Assembly (NCBI GenBank): GCA_020881915.1
Contig: JAJFPB010000001.1
Location: 5,208,001-5,272,000, forward strand
Length of the DNA: 64,000 nt
DNA from: Paramyrothecium sp. XJ0827
Lineage: Eukaryota > Ascomycota > Sordariomycetes > Hypocreales > Stachybotryaceae
Direction: 5' to 3'
Notes under the pieces: generated by a model
Database searches by the model: none
What the model was told of the DNA's origin: nothing
The model's input: only the letters and a program-made list of their open reading frames with translations
Program-made: the position numbers and the translations under genes
Shown here: in pieces, positions 1 to 12,384 of the stretch
Layout: every line of letters starts with the position of its first letter
Numbering within the stretch: position 1 is the stretch's first letter

Positions 1-335
1 ATGTTGGTTTCAGTGAGCCAAGATTTGTCCTCAAACTCCATTAGCGCAAGTCTCGTAATGGGAGGGCTCCTTTGCTGCAGCAGGTAGGCAGACAAGTTGC
101 AGTCGTGACGTGCATATTCTATTCTTCTTATGGTGGATAGAGTGCCGTATCGTCAGCCAAGGTGAAGGGTGTGGACGAGCCTTACTAAGCACGGTTGAAT
201 GACATTTGGTCGTGCTCGGTGTGTCATGTGACTCCGTGAAACCCAGGCGAGACTGGTCCGTCGCGTGTATCACTCTGCATTTCTGGGCGCTATGTGACTT
301 CATGATTTCCTGCGTTGACCCTGTGGCTCGCGACC
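1..335. other. upstream region of the Rad51-like gene, no gene seen
   Basis: No open frame here has splice, start or family support. The stretch precedes the first exon of the Rad51-like gene and presumably contains its promoter. No specific site stands out. Confidence 0.4.
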
Positions 336-1915
336 ATGGATTACCATGCAGTGCATGGACACGATGTCGCAAGCTTTCCGATATCCGAAACACGTGAGCC
401 TGTGCGATAGATGCCCGTCGTCTTTGCTTGAGCACTAATCGCCAGCTCGTAGATCGGTTGCCAACGATTTCGGCATCGCAGGCCATCAACGGTCTGGAGA
501 GCCAGCCTCTCAACCACATTTCTTCAGGGCTTGACTGTCTTGACAAAATCCTCTCCAGCACTGCCGTTACTGAGCTAGACGGCTTGGACTCATCTGCAGG
601 TATTAAGCGCGGCCAGGTAACTGATATCTGGGGACCTCCTGGCACTGGAAAGACTGCTCTGGGGTAAGAACGAGCTCCTCAATTGCCCATGACCTGAGCC
701 AGGACTAACCTCACGAAAGTGTTCAGCTAGCAGCCAACACAATTTGTGACGGGAACAGTGTAGTTTGGGTAGGTTCGTTGCATTGTGTCGGCTCCTCATG
801 TCAGTCACGCGAGCTAAGAGCAGCAAATGCAGATTGTTTTCAGGCCGCTCCAATCAAGCGTATCTCCAATGTCCTCAAAACAGTGCGGGAGGTACGGCAG
901 AAACAAGATGAAGTTGGTTCACAAGATCTCAGCCAGGACAACTTTGCCCACTACCGCTGTTTGACACTCCCCCATTTAATGGCGTTGATAGGCCGGCCCA
1001 CCAAGGACTCGATCAAGGAGGGGGTCTCCCTGGTTGTGATAAGTTCTTTAACAGCCCTTGTGAACTCGTCGCTGCCTAAGACTCATGAGTCCAAGCCATC
1101 CAACAGGCCAGCTAAGGGTATCGTGTTTGTCAGGCCTCAATCTGAAAGCACCATCTCTAACATCTTGAAACAGGATTGACAGCTACCGCGAAGCGCTTGC
1201 AGGTATTGCAATACATCATTACAGCCTTACAGAAGCTTGCTGCTACGCGACAGTGTGCTGTCGTACTTCTATCCCAATGCGCGACTCGAATGCAGTCAGA
1301 GAAGAGCGCCACATTGGTCCCTGCAGTGAATGCTACAGTTTGGGAGCTCGGCATTACCACACGATTGGCTGTCCATAAAGACTGGATTTGGCAAGATGGA
1401 CGGCTCAAGGGTGCCTCCATAGTGCGAGTCCAGAAGCTAGATGGCAAGATGATGGACGATAGCCCAGACTACATATCAGCATTTGGCGTTGGAAATGTAC
1501 GTACCGTGCATCCGCATACATATCCGAAAGCTACTGATCATCATCCCCGCAGTCTGGAATAACCAGCATAAAGTATGAACTAGGAGAAGCATCCGCGTCT
1601 GTAGCTGGATTGGCGGCACAGAAAAGAAAGCTGGAACAGACGGGGTTGGAAGTCGCTGAAAGCGATGATGAGGACTACGAATGGGGCGATGAGGATGAAT
1701 CCGCCATTTCTCCACCGCCTCGCCGGCAATGGCAGGGGAGTGAAGACATCCTCCTAGGGCTGGATGTCGGCCAGAGCGACGCCGGCACGGAGAGTGACAA
1801 TGCCGATGAAGAGGATGAGCCCCGTAACATGGCCGGCGATGAGGCCCAGAGCGAGGCGGAAGTAGGCTTAAGCGCCGGCGAAGCGCCGAGGCCCAAAGCC
1901 GCACATCCGAAATGA
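336..1915 (+). CDS. Rad51-paralogue-like RecA-family DNA repair protein (Rhp55-like), 6 exons
   Basis: Proposed exons are 336-393, 453-663, 720-772, 833-1117, 1174-1496 and 1553-1915, giving about 430 aa; every junction keeps frame and all five introns are 56-60 bp. The protein starts MDYHAVHG and reaches a Walker A loop GPPGTGKT at residues 80-87. The hydrophobic Walker B strand follows at about 172-178, then a VVLLSQ strand that fits the RecA sensor loop near the fourth junction. The last roughly 90 residues are a low-complexity acidic tail. RecA-fold paralogues of this type assist Rad51 filament assembly in homologous recombination; that role is inferred from the fold and length. The Walker B position usually holding Asp reads Ser178. 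The ATG at 336 was preferred to 364 because its splice product gives a continuous SETHRLPT junction. Which paralogue it is (Rad55, Rad57 or XRCC2-like) is not settled. Confidence 0.8.
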
Positions 1916-4900
1916 AATGGGACTCTGCAAGCTGGGCACCACGGAACAGAATGAATCTTGAAAGCGGTGTGAATATGGATGGGGCACCAAAACAGGGCCT
2001 CTTGTTTGTCGGACCGGACCTAGCCCCAAGGGGTTGAGGGTGGGTTAGTCTGGTGAAGCACCGCATTGACAGCAGGATCAAGGGTCTGGAATCGACGTGA
2101 GCGATCCCCAGCTCCTGGGCTGTAGGGAACCGGTATTAAGTCGGCCTTGTTGGAGGGTCTCTCATGCGGCTTCCACCCTTCAAACACTGGGTTCTAGCGC
2201 TTCGCAGCGCGGGTGGGCAGAGAAAATTCTCGCATGGCATCATCGACCTCCGTAGTTAGGATGCCCCACAAAGTGAGGTCACGCTTGACAATGACAAAAG
2301 CTGGAAAGGGTCGGAAGATGGCCAAACGAGAATTTCTTGTATCTGTGGAGACGCGGTACTTTGAGGGAGTGTTAAGAGGCGGTGGTGTTGACTTATCTCC
2401 ACACCGTCAGTTAGCCTTGATAGCGGCACGCCCAGGATGCCTTCAGCCCTGCATCTAAAATCGTCTTTGGTTGCTGTGATGCTGGAATGGTCGTATACAA
2501 TCAGCGCAGCAAGGTGATGCCAGCAACCTCTTCATCAGGCCTGTGGGATGTTGACTGGGTCTCTTTTCTCGAATCACGAGATCCAACGTTTCGTTGATGC
2601 ACGACGGCAACCGCGGTTGTGTTATCGTTGGCGTGGGGACTTTATGAAACCTGGAGAGCAATTTAATCAGATAAGATCTTCGGATTTTGCACGTGTACAC
2701 TTCCCGTGGGAGCCAACCTCCCATATCCTCCCCCCCTCTTTATGCCCCAAGTCATTTTACATTTTTCTGCCGGACCGACTTCGTACGCTTTCCATACTTG
2801 CAATTGTCTTGGGGGCACGCATAAGTCCGTTCTGTGCTCTAACCCTGCAACAATCGCCCCGTATTGGATACCACGAACAACAACGGGTTGCTATTCCAAG
2901 GCGCAAGCTCTGGTGCAGAATTTTGTCAATGCGGAGACACCCTCCACTAATAGTGTTTCGGGGCCCAGGGGGGAAGAAACGGTCCAACCAACGTCATGAT
3001 CGGCCGGCTTCCGCTACCCCGGCCGACGACAAAGTGTCTTCGGAGACAAATGCGCTTTCCGCCTTGACCTGCGCTTCCAGTGGCCAGTTTTCTCTCCAGT
3101 TTCGGGTTGTTTGATTTTGCGGTTCGCAATCAGTCATTGGCTCGCAAACGGAAAAATGGCCGTGAGATGGCCTGGGCAGATCCGGACCTCAGCCCACCGC
3201 GTACCAGGAATGGTTCGACGGACGTTAAATATCGACTCATCCAACCCATCGTCGATCGGTGGAGCTCGCCCAAGGGGTCCTGCATGCATAAGCATCTAGT
3301 AAATGCTACGGTGCAGTACAACGCACACAACCGCTGAGTCCCGGCATCCGGCAATGCAGCTTTTTTCGTCCGACGAGGTGCATGCGCCGATGAGGGCGGA
3401 GGCGCAGTCTCCGCGCGAATTGAGCGGGTGGCACCCTAGGCGATCAAAGCAGGACGACCCAACGCAAACGCGGCCTTTTAAAGCTGTTTAAGCGTCTCGC
3501 CGCTGTCGACCTGCAACTTGTTTGTTTGGTGACATGCATCTCACTTGAAAGAGGAGGAACAGCATGAGCAACGGTCGAGCTGACTTTTCGGGCCCCCTTG
3601 CCCGTTAGGGTGATGAACATATCAACTCCATGGGGACTTAATCTGGAACGTTTCCTGACACGAGGAGGTTGTCTGGCACCCTCGAGAACCCTGGCAATTC
3701 GGCTTGGTTGAATGGGTTTTATCCTCGACACGGCTCAAGCTCTTCCCCCCGGCTTTCCGGTAGGCTTTCCCGGAACCAAGTCTAGGCTTTTCGCTCGTGC
3801 GGCCAGGCCTTCATTCATCATCAGTTGTCGAAGTTTCCACCAAGGCGGAAGGTCAGCGAGGTTTGGCTTTGGCTATTGCTGACCTGCTGGTTGTTCAGCC
3901 CGGCACTTCGCTGGTTTGGTTTGATGATCAGCAACGAATTCCGTGTCGGGTTTTGTCGGGGCGTAGGGTGCCCACTGCCTGTCCTGGCGGCTACAACAGT
4001 CGACCATGTGACGTGGTCTTTTGAATGCCGTGCGTCGTCGATCAAACTGGGGAATGAGGTGGGTTTGCGGACGATCAAACAGTGAGTGGCCTGCGACGAT
4101 CTTGCGTTTGAGAAGGTGGTATTGGGCACTATCCAAGCGAAGTGTACCGGTCCGGTGCCGTCCACGCCATCCTTTCGGCCTGCTCCTGGAAACTAGCAGC
4201 TGGAACGTAGCCAAGGACTGATTATCCGTATTCTGGTGTCCCTAGATTCATGCGGACCTGCTGTTGATGCTGCTGCTTGGCTGGGAGATTGTAATTCGTG
4301 ATGTGCTATCAACCGTGATTTCGAGGCAATACAACTCACACCAGCGTGTCTCTGGGGGGCACCGCGCCAATAGCAGTTGTGTGTGGGGGATTATGTGGTA
4401 GCTGGTGTGATGTTATTTGATACACGTCCGCCTCGTACGCCTTATATCATCCCAGAAGCATGCTAGTACGAGTTGCAAAGTAGGTAGCGGGCAATGATCG
4501 ATTACAACACAGCACGTCAGTATCATGCAATAAGCTTGACCCCTTGGATAGAAAAACAATATACCTGTCAATTACCAACCATCAAAAGAGCAAGACCTGA
4601 TCCTCTGGTGACGACAAGAGGGCTTCTCAACTGTAGTCGAGAATTGCATAAGTGGTGAACAGCATACAATCGTGTAGGGTAGGCGGCTGGGTCAGAGAGT
4701 ACCGATGTAACTTACATAATCCTGTTTGACGAATCAGAACCTTGTAATCGCGAAGAAGTGGAACGCGCTGGATCTGCTGGCTTCATCTTCATGTGCAATT
4801 GAGTTCTCTATCGACGGATTTGGCACTTCGCGATACTCTCTGTAACGCCCGATACTCTTATATGTGCTCAATTGTTGTCCACTTAATCTGGTATGCCATT

Positions 4901-5295
4901 GGAATGAGATTGACTCATCAGAGCGCCAACAGCTCCCTTGACCAAGGCTAAGAAGTGAGTCTACTATTGCGAGGACGCTGGCCACACGGAAACGAGGACA
5001 GGACTGAGTGATCATCATCTGGTAAGCCAAATGATCTGATGATCGGCATCGTTTCATTATCATCCCTTTCCATTCTATGCCTCAGCAGCACAGTACTTAT
5101 CTCGGATGCATAATCACCTGCTTTGCGGGTCTTGACCACACCTTTACGATATGGCCATGCCGGTGGGAAACACCATTCTTCTGCGTGTGGTATCTCAAGG
5201 ATTGCCCGGGCAGAAGCCTGATTTTAAATGGATTTCTTGCAACGCCCAACTACCGCGCTGAATATCTTACTAACGACCTCGTTGGTAGGTCCACA
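1916..5295. other. 3.4-kb intergenic region, no supportable gene
   Basis: Several open frames of 60-190 codons occur on both strands, for example at 2548-3114 and 3873-4214, but none has a recognisable domain, splice continuation or coding-like composition. The first few hundred bases must hold the 3' end of the Rad51-like transcript, and the last few hundred the promoter of the BTB-bromodomain gene. No repeat or transposon signature was recognised. Confidence 0.4.
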
Positions 5296-6667
5296 ATGGC
5301 AGAGCAGCCTGCTGTGAACGGGGTCAAAGACACCCCCAACCCAACTACTGTAGAGGGAAAATCAGACGAACCAAAGTTCTCATGGCTGTATGATTAGACA
5401 CGGACGAAGTATTTGGAAAATGACAGCTGACTCGCTGGTCAGGCAACCACATCCCATCTTCGCAATCATCCTAGTCGGCCCAGAGGAACGGCCATTTGGG
5501 ATACAGAAGGATTTCCTATGTGCCCGCTCGGCATTCTATCGCAAATACTTCGAAGAAAAGAAGGAGGATGAGAAGATCGAGCACATCTTAAAACTCGAAG
5601 ATACGTCAACGGACGTCTTCGGGCTGATACAGAACTATCTATATACCGACGACATCATCACGAACCCGAGTGATGCGCCAACCTACGAGACGCTTGTCCG
5701 GCTTTGGAAACTCGGCCACAAACTAGAGATTGATGGACTGTGTGACAAGACATTGGCAGCTATGATTGAATGCAGACGAATTACACAGCGGATTCCTGCA
5801 ACACCACTCTTGATTCAAGTATGGAACGAGACGCCGGAGGGTTCATCCATCAGGACGCTTCTACTCTCCTGGGCAGCGGAGTACATGAGAGCTTCAAATG
5901 CCAGGGCCGAGTTTGCCAAGTCACTGCCGCAAGAGGTGCTAAGTGAGCTCGTTGTCGCAATGAGCTCATTCGACAACGTACCTGTTGTCCACGCACCTGC
6001 CGACTCACCTCCCGCCGCTTCACCCGGCATCCCACGCAAAAACGTGCACTACTTGGATGAAGCGGTTGACGAAGGCGCGCTCGGAAACAGCAAAAGACCG
6101 AGACAATCTTTGGGTTCCATTCAAGCTGCAGACCCGAGCACAGATTCAAAACATGCCCGCAAGGCCTTTCGCAACTCGTTGTCTAAGCCACAGAAACGCC
6201 GCTCCAGCGCCGCGCAATTGGATCCACGAGCGATCTCGACGTCGCAGAAGTTGGACTTCTGCGCAGACTTATTACAAAGGATGCTCTCTGGGCCCGGTAT
6301 GTTACTCAGAACGCTTGAGCCTCAAAATTTGGCAGCCCGCTAACTCGCCGCAGGGTTCTGGACGCGATTGGTTGGGCCCTTTCGGGAACCCGTGGAACCC
6401 GTGGAGGATGGTGTCCCGGATTATTTTGACAAGGTGAAGAAACCAATGGACTTGACTACCATCAAGGCGAAGATGGACCGCAGGGAGTACACGGACGACG
6501 AGGAGTTCTTGGCCGACATGCGTCAGATTTTCGAGAATTGCTTTCTGTACTGGAAGAAGGGCGACCCGATGTGGCTGGCTGGTGAAAAGCTCCAAAAGAC
6601 ATTTGAAGAGAAGTACTCGCACATGACAAAGTGGATCTCGAAGATGGCCGGCGACGAAGGGGAGTAG
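5296..6667 (+). CDS. BTB/POZ-bromodomain protein, 3 exons
   Basis: Exons 5296-5387, 5443-6296 and 6354-6667 encode about 419 aa. Introns are 55 and 57 bp; the second has a good GCTAAC branch site. Residues about 32-190 form a BTB/POZ-like domain (GIQKDFLCARSAFYRKYF, then the LYTDDI and LWKLGHKLEI stretches typical of fungal BTB proteins). A Pro/Ser/Arg-rich linker contains KRPR and KPQKRRSS, which may act as nuclear localisation signals. Residues about 310-415 form a bromodomain with VPDYFDKV, KKPMDL and IFENC in the right order. The residue that binds acetyl-lysine, normally Asn after the Tyr of the NCxxYN motif, is Trp382. The likely role is a nuclear chromatin or transcription adaptor, inferred from domains only. 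The ATG at 5296 is the first in-frame start and is followed by a short acidic leader. Confidence 0.85.
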
Positions 6668-8731
6668 ATGTGTGCAGGGTGTGTATGAGACAACCGCGGG
6701 GAGGTTCAACGGAAAGGAAGGGCGTTTGCTGGAGCTCGTGAATCTGACCTGGGCTGAGACAACCATGTGGTTGGAGTTTGTGCTTTGGGCCTTGAGGGAG
6801 ATACTGTTGGGGATTATACTACCACTGTATGATAGGTGCTTGTGAGAATAGACGACATCGAAGGCATGACTGTATGCGTGCATACATTTGATTCTCACCA
6901 CTAAACACTTTTTGTAACTCGCTTCCTCAATAATACATTCACGACGACGAAGGAGATTGAAACGATGAGCGGATCCGTCATATGAAGTGGGAAACACCCA
7001 AGCAGCATCTCCGAGTCAACACTTTCCACACTTGACCACAGCTTGAACCAGATCTTCCGAAGTGCGCGGGAGACTTACAATCGAGAAGTCACTGATGGTC
7101 CATCTTTGCAAGTCCGAGGAAGTGCGAGTGCAAACGGCGAGTGCAAACGGCGAGTGCAACCGCGTGTGGATTCTGCATCGCCGTGGCACATCGGGGCCTG
7201 TGCAGATCTATTTTGGCAATAAGCGACAGCAGAGTCAGGGTATGGCAAGGGCAGATATAGACATGGGATATGCTTTCACAATCAGTCACATCGTAGGAGG
7301 CATCGGATCTTCGCTGTGAATGAGAGCTTGGAGGTGCGTTAGGTAAGGCGTCGTAGGCGCGCATGAGTAAGAAATGGTAACTTGCGCGGTTAAGAATAGG
7401 CCAACAGTTGCTGTTTATGTGATCGACCTGAAACCTTCCTGTTCCTCTGTAGGAAGTCGCCTGGACGGAAGAGGAATAGAGACAGGATCCGGACAGGGGA
7501 AGAGTGGCGCCGAGACACAGTGGCAAGGGTCCCGGCACTGTCTGCGCACTGTCTTTTGGGCCTGTTCCTGCGGCACGGTTTCCCATGTTACCGCGAAAGG
7601 AAAAAAAAAAAGCCTGAAAGGGGTCTCGTCTGTTACCGTGACACAGTGCGCAATCAATGCCCTGGTGAGGCCCCGACTCAGCTACCACCGAGGCCAAGCT
7701 TCTGGCGCCAAAATTAGCGCCGAGGGGCGGACGAAGGAGCAGCCACTGAGAGGGCGGCTGTGCCTGGAAAATGTTCCTGGGAGTCGTTGTACCTGAGCAC
7801 CGGCACTAAGTCGCTTTTGTCGCCAGTCGGGGGTGGCTGAGGGCCCCGAAACCTGCCAAAAACTGCCCTGCCGCCCGCGGACTCGTGGTCTCGGGGCATT
7901 GACCTGAACTCGTGGGCTGGTGGTTTCACCCTGCTCCCATGGAAGCAGCTAGGTGACCCGTGGCACCACGTTAAGACATGAGGAAGAAACGAGTTGGCGG
8001 TGAGTCTTTTTTTCCTCTCATCGCGTTGTCACGAGTGGATATTATTACTCCCTTGTAGGTGTTTGCCCCGTACATGTGTGCGTGTGCGACTGGGCCGTGG
8101 ACATTGAACGATTGATTGCACTGGCCTTGTTCCTCCCCAAATTTAATTAACCTTTTGAGATTGATCGGCCACAAAACAAGATGAAGTCCTTGGCTAGCAC
8201 TGCATTGGCTGCAACTACCGGCGCCTGATTGGGCATGGTGTGGTCATGGCTGTCCCCTGGGTAATCGGATTGGCCAAGACTGGCAGGAAGGCCTGGCAAC
8301 CGTCCGCTCTAAGGCAGGTACAAGGCACAGTCGCTTCATTGGCCATTGGCCATTGGTCACTGGCAGCCCGCGGAAAGCAGCAAGCAGGGGGCCGCCTGCA
8401 CTCGCACAGAGCCATGCGAAATTACAGGGAATGGGCCAAGTTGGGTGGCTACCCATGTCACGTCCACTTGGTCTCCCCATTCTCTGCTCCTCCTTTTCAG
8501 TCTGCTTTTCCCTCTTCGTATCCTCTGCGAGCATCGCGACCCTCATTCCCTCATTCAAACTCTAGAGTATCCTTCGGACTCGTGCCATTCATTCATTCCT
8601 TATACCGTCGCGCCGCCAGCATTCTGCTGATCACCTGTCGTTCTTCTCGTCAACTCACATCTTACCTCAATCGAGTCATCTGATCTTTTCATCCTAAGGC
8701 GAAACACCAAGCATCATACCTTAAGCCCGTC
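6668..8731. other. intergenic region with short tandem repeat and pyrimidine-rich leader
   Basis: No gene is supported. A 13-bp tandem repeat lies at 7125-7160. From about 8450 to 8731 the plus strand becomes rich in C and T, as is typical of the 5' leader and core promoter of strongly expressed fungal genes, which fits the surface protein that follows. Confidence 0.4.
7125..7160. repeat. 13-bp tandem repeat, about 2.8 copies
   Basis: The unit CGAGTGCAAACGG occurs twice exactly and a third time partially (7125-7137, 7138-7150, 7151-7160). It is intergenic and of a size consistent with a small minisatellite. Confidence 0.8.
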
Positions 8732-9590
8732 ATGCATTTCCGAACCGCTGCCTCCGCTGCCATTCTGGCCTGCGCTGCTCACGCCAGTGCTGAGCCCCAG
8801 CCCTACAAGCTGGCCATGATGCCCGTCCTCGGCATGAGCCTTTCGCGCCGTCAGACCAACGGATACCAGCCCGAGCAGACCGTTTGCGGTGACGGCAACA
8901 CCTGCGCTGAAGCCTGCGGTGCTGGCTACGCCGAGTGCGCTGCCGTCGACCAGAGCATCCACTGCTACAACCCCGAGGCCAAGCAGCAGTGCTGCCAAGA
9001 CGGCACCGGCAGTGAGTCAAAGTGGTTCTTGAACAGCAGTTACGTCTTTTGCTGACATGGATTTAGACTCTTGTGACGACGGCTACTACTGCACCCATGA
9101 CACCAAGCAGCAGACCTGGTGCTGCCCTGACAGCATGGACCTGACCCAGTGTGCCGCTGCCTATAACGTCGAGGGTGGCCTCGAGACTCCCGTCAGCAGC
9201 ACTCCCACTCCCGCTCCCACCACCACCTCGGCTGAGCCCACCACCTCCGCTCCTGCCCCCGTTACCACGTCCACTAGCGAGGAGACTCCTACCACCTCGG
9301 TTGCTTCCACCACTGTGTTCCAGCCTAACACCACCACCGTCTATGAGACTACCGAGTCGGAGACATCCACCTCCATCTTCACCCCGATCAGCTCCATCAG
9401 CACGAGCCTCTGGACTGGTTCTAACAGCACCGTCACCAGCGCCTCCCCCACCCAGCCTACCGAGTCTGGCCCTGCTGGCACCTCCGGCAACGGTCCCCAA
9501 GCCACCACCCCTGCTCCTGACAGCGGCGCTGCGACCACTGGCTTCAGCGCTGTCCTGCTCATCGCTGCCGGTCTTATTGCTCTTCTGTGA
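8732..9590 (+). CDS. GPI-anchored cysteine-rich, Ser/Thr-rich surface protein, 2 exons
   Basis: Exons 8732-9011 and 9067-9590 encode about 267 aa; the 55-bp intron has a GTGAGT donor and a GCTGAC branch. The N-terminus is a secretion signal (MHFRTAASAAILACAAHASA). The next region to about residue 130 holds 12 cysteines including two CC pairs (QQCC and TWCCP), suggesting a compact disulphide-bonded domain. Residues about 140-240 are dominated by Ser, Thr and Pro, a likely O-mannosylated stalk. The C-terminus is a small-residue site followed by a hydrophobic tail (GFSAVLLIAAGLIALL), the pattern of a GPI-attachment signal. The product should sit on the plasma membrane or in the cell wall. The cysteine domain was not matched to a named family, so any binding function is unknown. 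Confidence 0.88.
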
Positions 9591-10848
9591 TGCTCCGAGC
9601 TTCTTTGAAAGGAAAGGGGACGGTTCCTGGCTGATCGGGCGTGTCCTTTCGTAGGACGAGGTCCCTCGACTCCCCTGACCTGGCTGGAGTTTACGAAGTT
9701 TTACGAAAAGAGCGACTGAAGCGTGGTGCACACACGACTATTTGTGCAAGTGTGGTTGGATGGTTTGGGCCAGATTTATCTTTGATCATTTCGCCTTACT
9801 TGCAATGATTCCCCTTCAAAGGCAACCCCTTGGGTGTTGACGCCTTTGAATGTTCTGGAGCGGGACCTGGCGGGGAAGGGAGAGGAAGTAGAGGCAGGGC
9901 AGGCGCAGAGTTTCTTCTTATTGGCACATTTATCCTACAAAACTACCCCTTAGTTTCTATTCGAGTGCAGGCTGCGGGCTTGCTCCGGCCGGCGAGTACC
10001 TATTCACATAATGGCCCTGACATAATTCTACGCAGCATTGCACATTCTATCCTTGTTCTGTCGTCCGTGATGTCATTGCTAAGTATGTCATCTCACTGTC
10101 GGGTGTCACCACGCTAGCCTTCACTTGCAATGGCTTTTGGGAAGAAGAGTGAGACCTCGTTTCGACCATGGAATTGTGACGAGGGGTCGACGAGGACCCA
10201 AAAGCATACCGATACTTGAAAGGATCAATGTGGCAGCTCCTTTGCTGATAAACACATCGCAGCGTAAGCCCGCAGGCTGATGAGTTGGGCGTAATCTTGG
10301 TTGAAGTTGAGCTCATCGTCTACGTTTTATTCGACGCCTCACACACACAGAAGACTAGGCCACCCAAGAGGGCTTAGTATCAACTTTGCATTGTCAGCAG
10401 TGTCAGGATTATCAATCATTCAGGTGGGATCGTGCACGGCAGTTCAACTACTATGTACGTATTGCAGTCGTGACCGGAGCTGGGACGGGGCCGGCCCTGG
10501 AAACTCCGCCGCGCGCGCGGGTTGCGGACCAAAGCGGGGCCTCTTACCGCGCGGTTGCTCAATTGGGACTACGCAAAACTATCCTAGGCTGCGCCATAGT
10601 GGCTGGCGTTATCCCGAATTCCAGTTCGTCTCAGTACTAGGCGATATGCTTCTTTGTTTGTCACTTTTTCAGAATGCTTTCCCCTGTCCTTTCCGCCTAC
10701 CGTTGTTCCGGAGCGAGTGTGAATCACCGATTCGTATAAAGGGAGCCAGTTTCCATGGGCTTGCTTGAAGACATCTATCCGCATCTATCTACCACATATA
10801 ATTAACTACATACCGCTACCCATCCCTTGCTAGCTCTTTACTCCAATC
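9591..10848. other. intergenic region, no supportable gene
   Basis: The open frame at 10301-10768 and others lack domains or splice support. This stretch must contain the surface-protein 3' UTR and the promoter of the AIF-like gene; pyrimidine-rich sequence lies just upstream of 10849. Confidence 0.4.
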
Positions 10849-12175
10849 ATGGCCAAGACAGTTGTGATTCTGGGAGGCTCCTACGCCGCGCTGGGCGTCG
10901 CTCACAGGCTCCTGAAGCAGACCTTGCCTCACCAAAAGGATCTGAAGGTCATCCTCGTCTCTAAGGTGAGCAGCCATTACTCCCCTTCCTTGATATCATC
11001 ACCTCTCCATTTTCGAGGTTACTAACATGCCGTCTTTCTCTCTTCCAGAGCAGCCACCTGTACTGGAACATGGCCTCGGTCAGAGCCGTGGTCCCTGGTC
11101 AGATCAAGGATGAAGACATGTTCCAGCCCATCGAGCCTGGCCTGGCCCAGTATCCTGCAGGCAGCGCCGAGTTCGTCCTCGGCGCGGCCACCGGCGTGAA
11201 CTCGGACAGCAAGACTGTCCAGGTATCCACGTCTGGCGGCGACCGCACCATCGCGTACGACTACTTGGTCATCGCCACCGGCGCCAGCACGGCGACATCG
11301 GACGTGCCCTGGAAGGCCACCGGGTCGTACGAGGAAGACCTGGCCAAGCTTCACCAGACGGCCGAGAAGATCAAGGCCGCCTCCCACATCGTCGTCGCCG
11401 GCGCCGGCGCGACCGGCGTCGAGGTGGCGGGCGAGCTGCGCTACGAGTACAAGGACAAGCCCGTCGTGCTGCTCTCGGCCAGCGAGCAGGTCCTGGACGG
11501 CGTCGGCCCCGCCGCCAGCGCCGAGCGGGAGCTGCTGGCCCTGGGCGTCGAGGTGCGCAAGGGCGCCCGCGCCGTCGGCACCGAGCCGCTGCCGAACGGG
11601 AGGACAAAGGTGCTGCTGCAGGGCGGCGGCAGCATCGAGACGGACCTGTACCTGCCGACGACGGGTCTCGTGCCCAACTCGGGCTTCCTACCGGCCGAGT
11701 TCCTGAAGGCGAGCAAGTACGTCGACGTCGACAACGAGCTGCGCGTCAAGGCCGCCAAGGACGTCTGGGCCGCGGGAGACATCGTGTCGAGGCCCCGAGC
11801 CGCGTGGGTCGAAACAGAGCCCCAGGTGAGCCGACCCCCTTCCGTCACAGCATTTGCCTTTCTCCCTTCTTTCTTCTTTTTCTTCCTCTTCATCCATTGC
11901 ATTAAGAAAAAACAGTCTCATTCGCTAACCGATGTTTCCCGTGCTCTCCCCAGGCCGCCGGCGTCGCCAAGAACATCGACCTCGCCATCAGGGGCAAGCC
12001 GCAGGTCGCCGTCAAGGGCATGCCGTTCAACGCCGTCGTCTGCTCCGTCGGCCGCGCTCGCGGCGCCGGCCAGGCGGGCTACGTGCCCATCCCTTCCTAC
12101 CTGTGCTACGTCGCCAAGGTGAAGACATTGGGCGTCCAGCGCTTGCCCAAGTACGTGAGCGGCGCAATGTTTTAA
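10849..12175 (+). CDS. AIF/FSP1-like FAD-dependent NAD(P)H oxidoreductase, 3 exons
   Basis: Exons 10849-10965, 11049-11825 and 11954-12175 encode about 371 aa. It starts with a Rossmann dinucleotide-binding segment (VVILGGSYAALGVAHRLL), followed by the YDYLVIATGAS strand, a second nucleotide-binding loop VVAGAGATGVEVAGEL for NAD(P)H, and the C-terminal FAD motif VWAAGDI. This is the layout of pyridine-nucleotide disulphide oxidoreductase-fold proteins of the AIF2/AIFM2 (FSP1) group, which pass electrons from NAD(P)H to quinones or other acceptors. No mitochondrial presequence or transmembrane helix is visible, so it is probably cytosolic or peripheral to membranes. The stop lies only 209 bp from the end3 stop (convergent pair). 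Coding GC is very high in exon 2. Confidence 0.85.
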
Positions 12176-12384
12176 AAAGAAAGAAAGAAAAAAAAAAGGA
12201 GGGAGTGGCAAGCCAGGTCGGTCCTGTGTCTTCTCCCAAGCGAGTAGTGTTTTGAGGCCATGCGTGTGGAGCAGGATCTGGGCTGTGGGAAATTATGTTC
12301 CTAATTATCTTACTATACCCCCATTAATATGTAGTATTCAAAAGAAGTAATAATTGCCACATCGCTCGTTGTATTGCGCTCCTA

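Noticed and set aside
9063..9731. Long minus-strand open frame (222 codons) opposite the GPI-anchored protein
   Set aside because: It is Gly/Arg/Ser-rich in a way produced by reading the antisense of a Ser/Thr/Pro-rich gene, with no domain or splice support.
11441..11902. Minus-strand frames across the AIF-like gene
   Set aside because: These are GC-driven shadows with low complexity; the plus-strand protein shows both dinucleotide-binding motifs.
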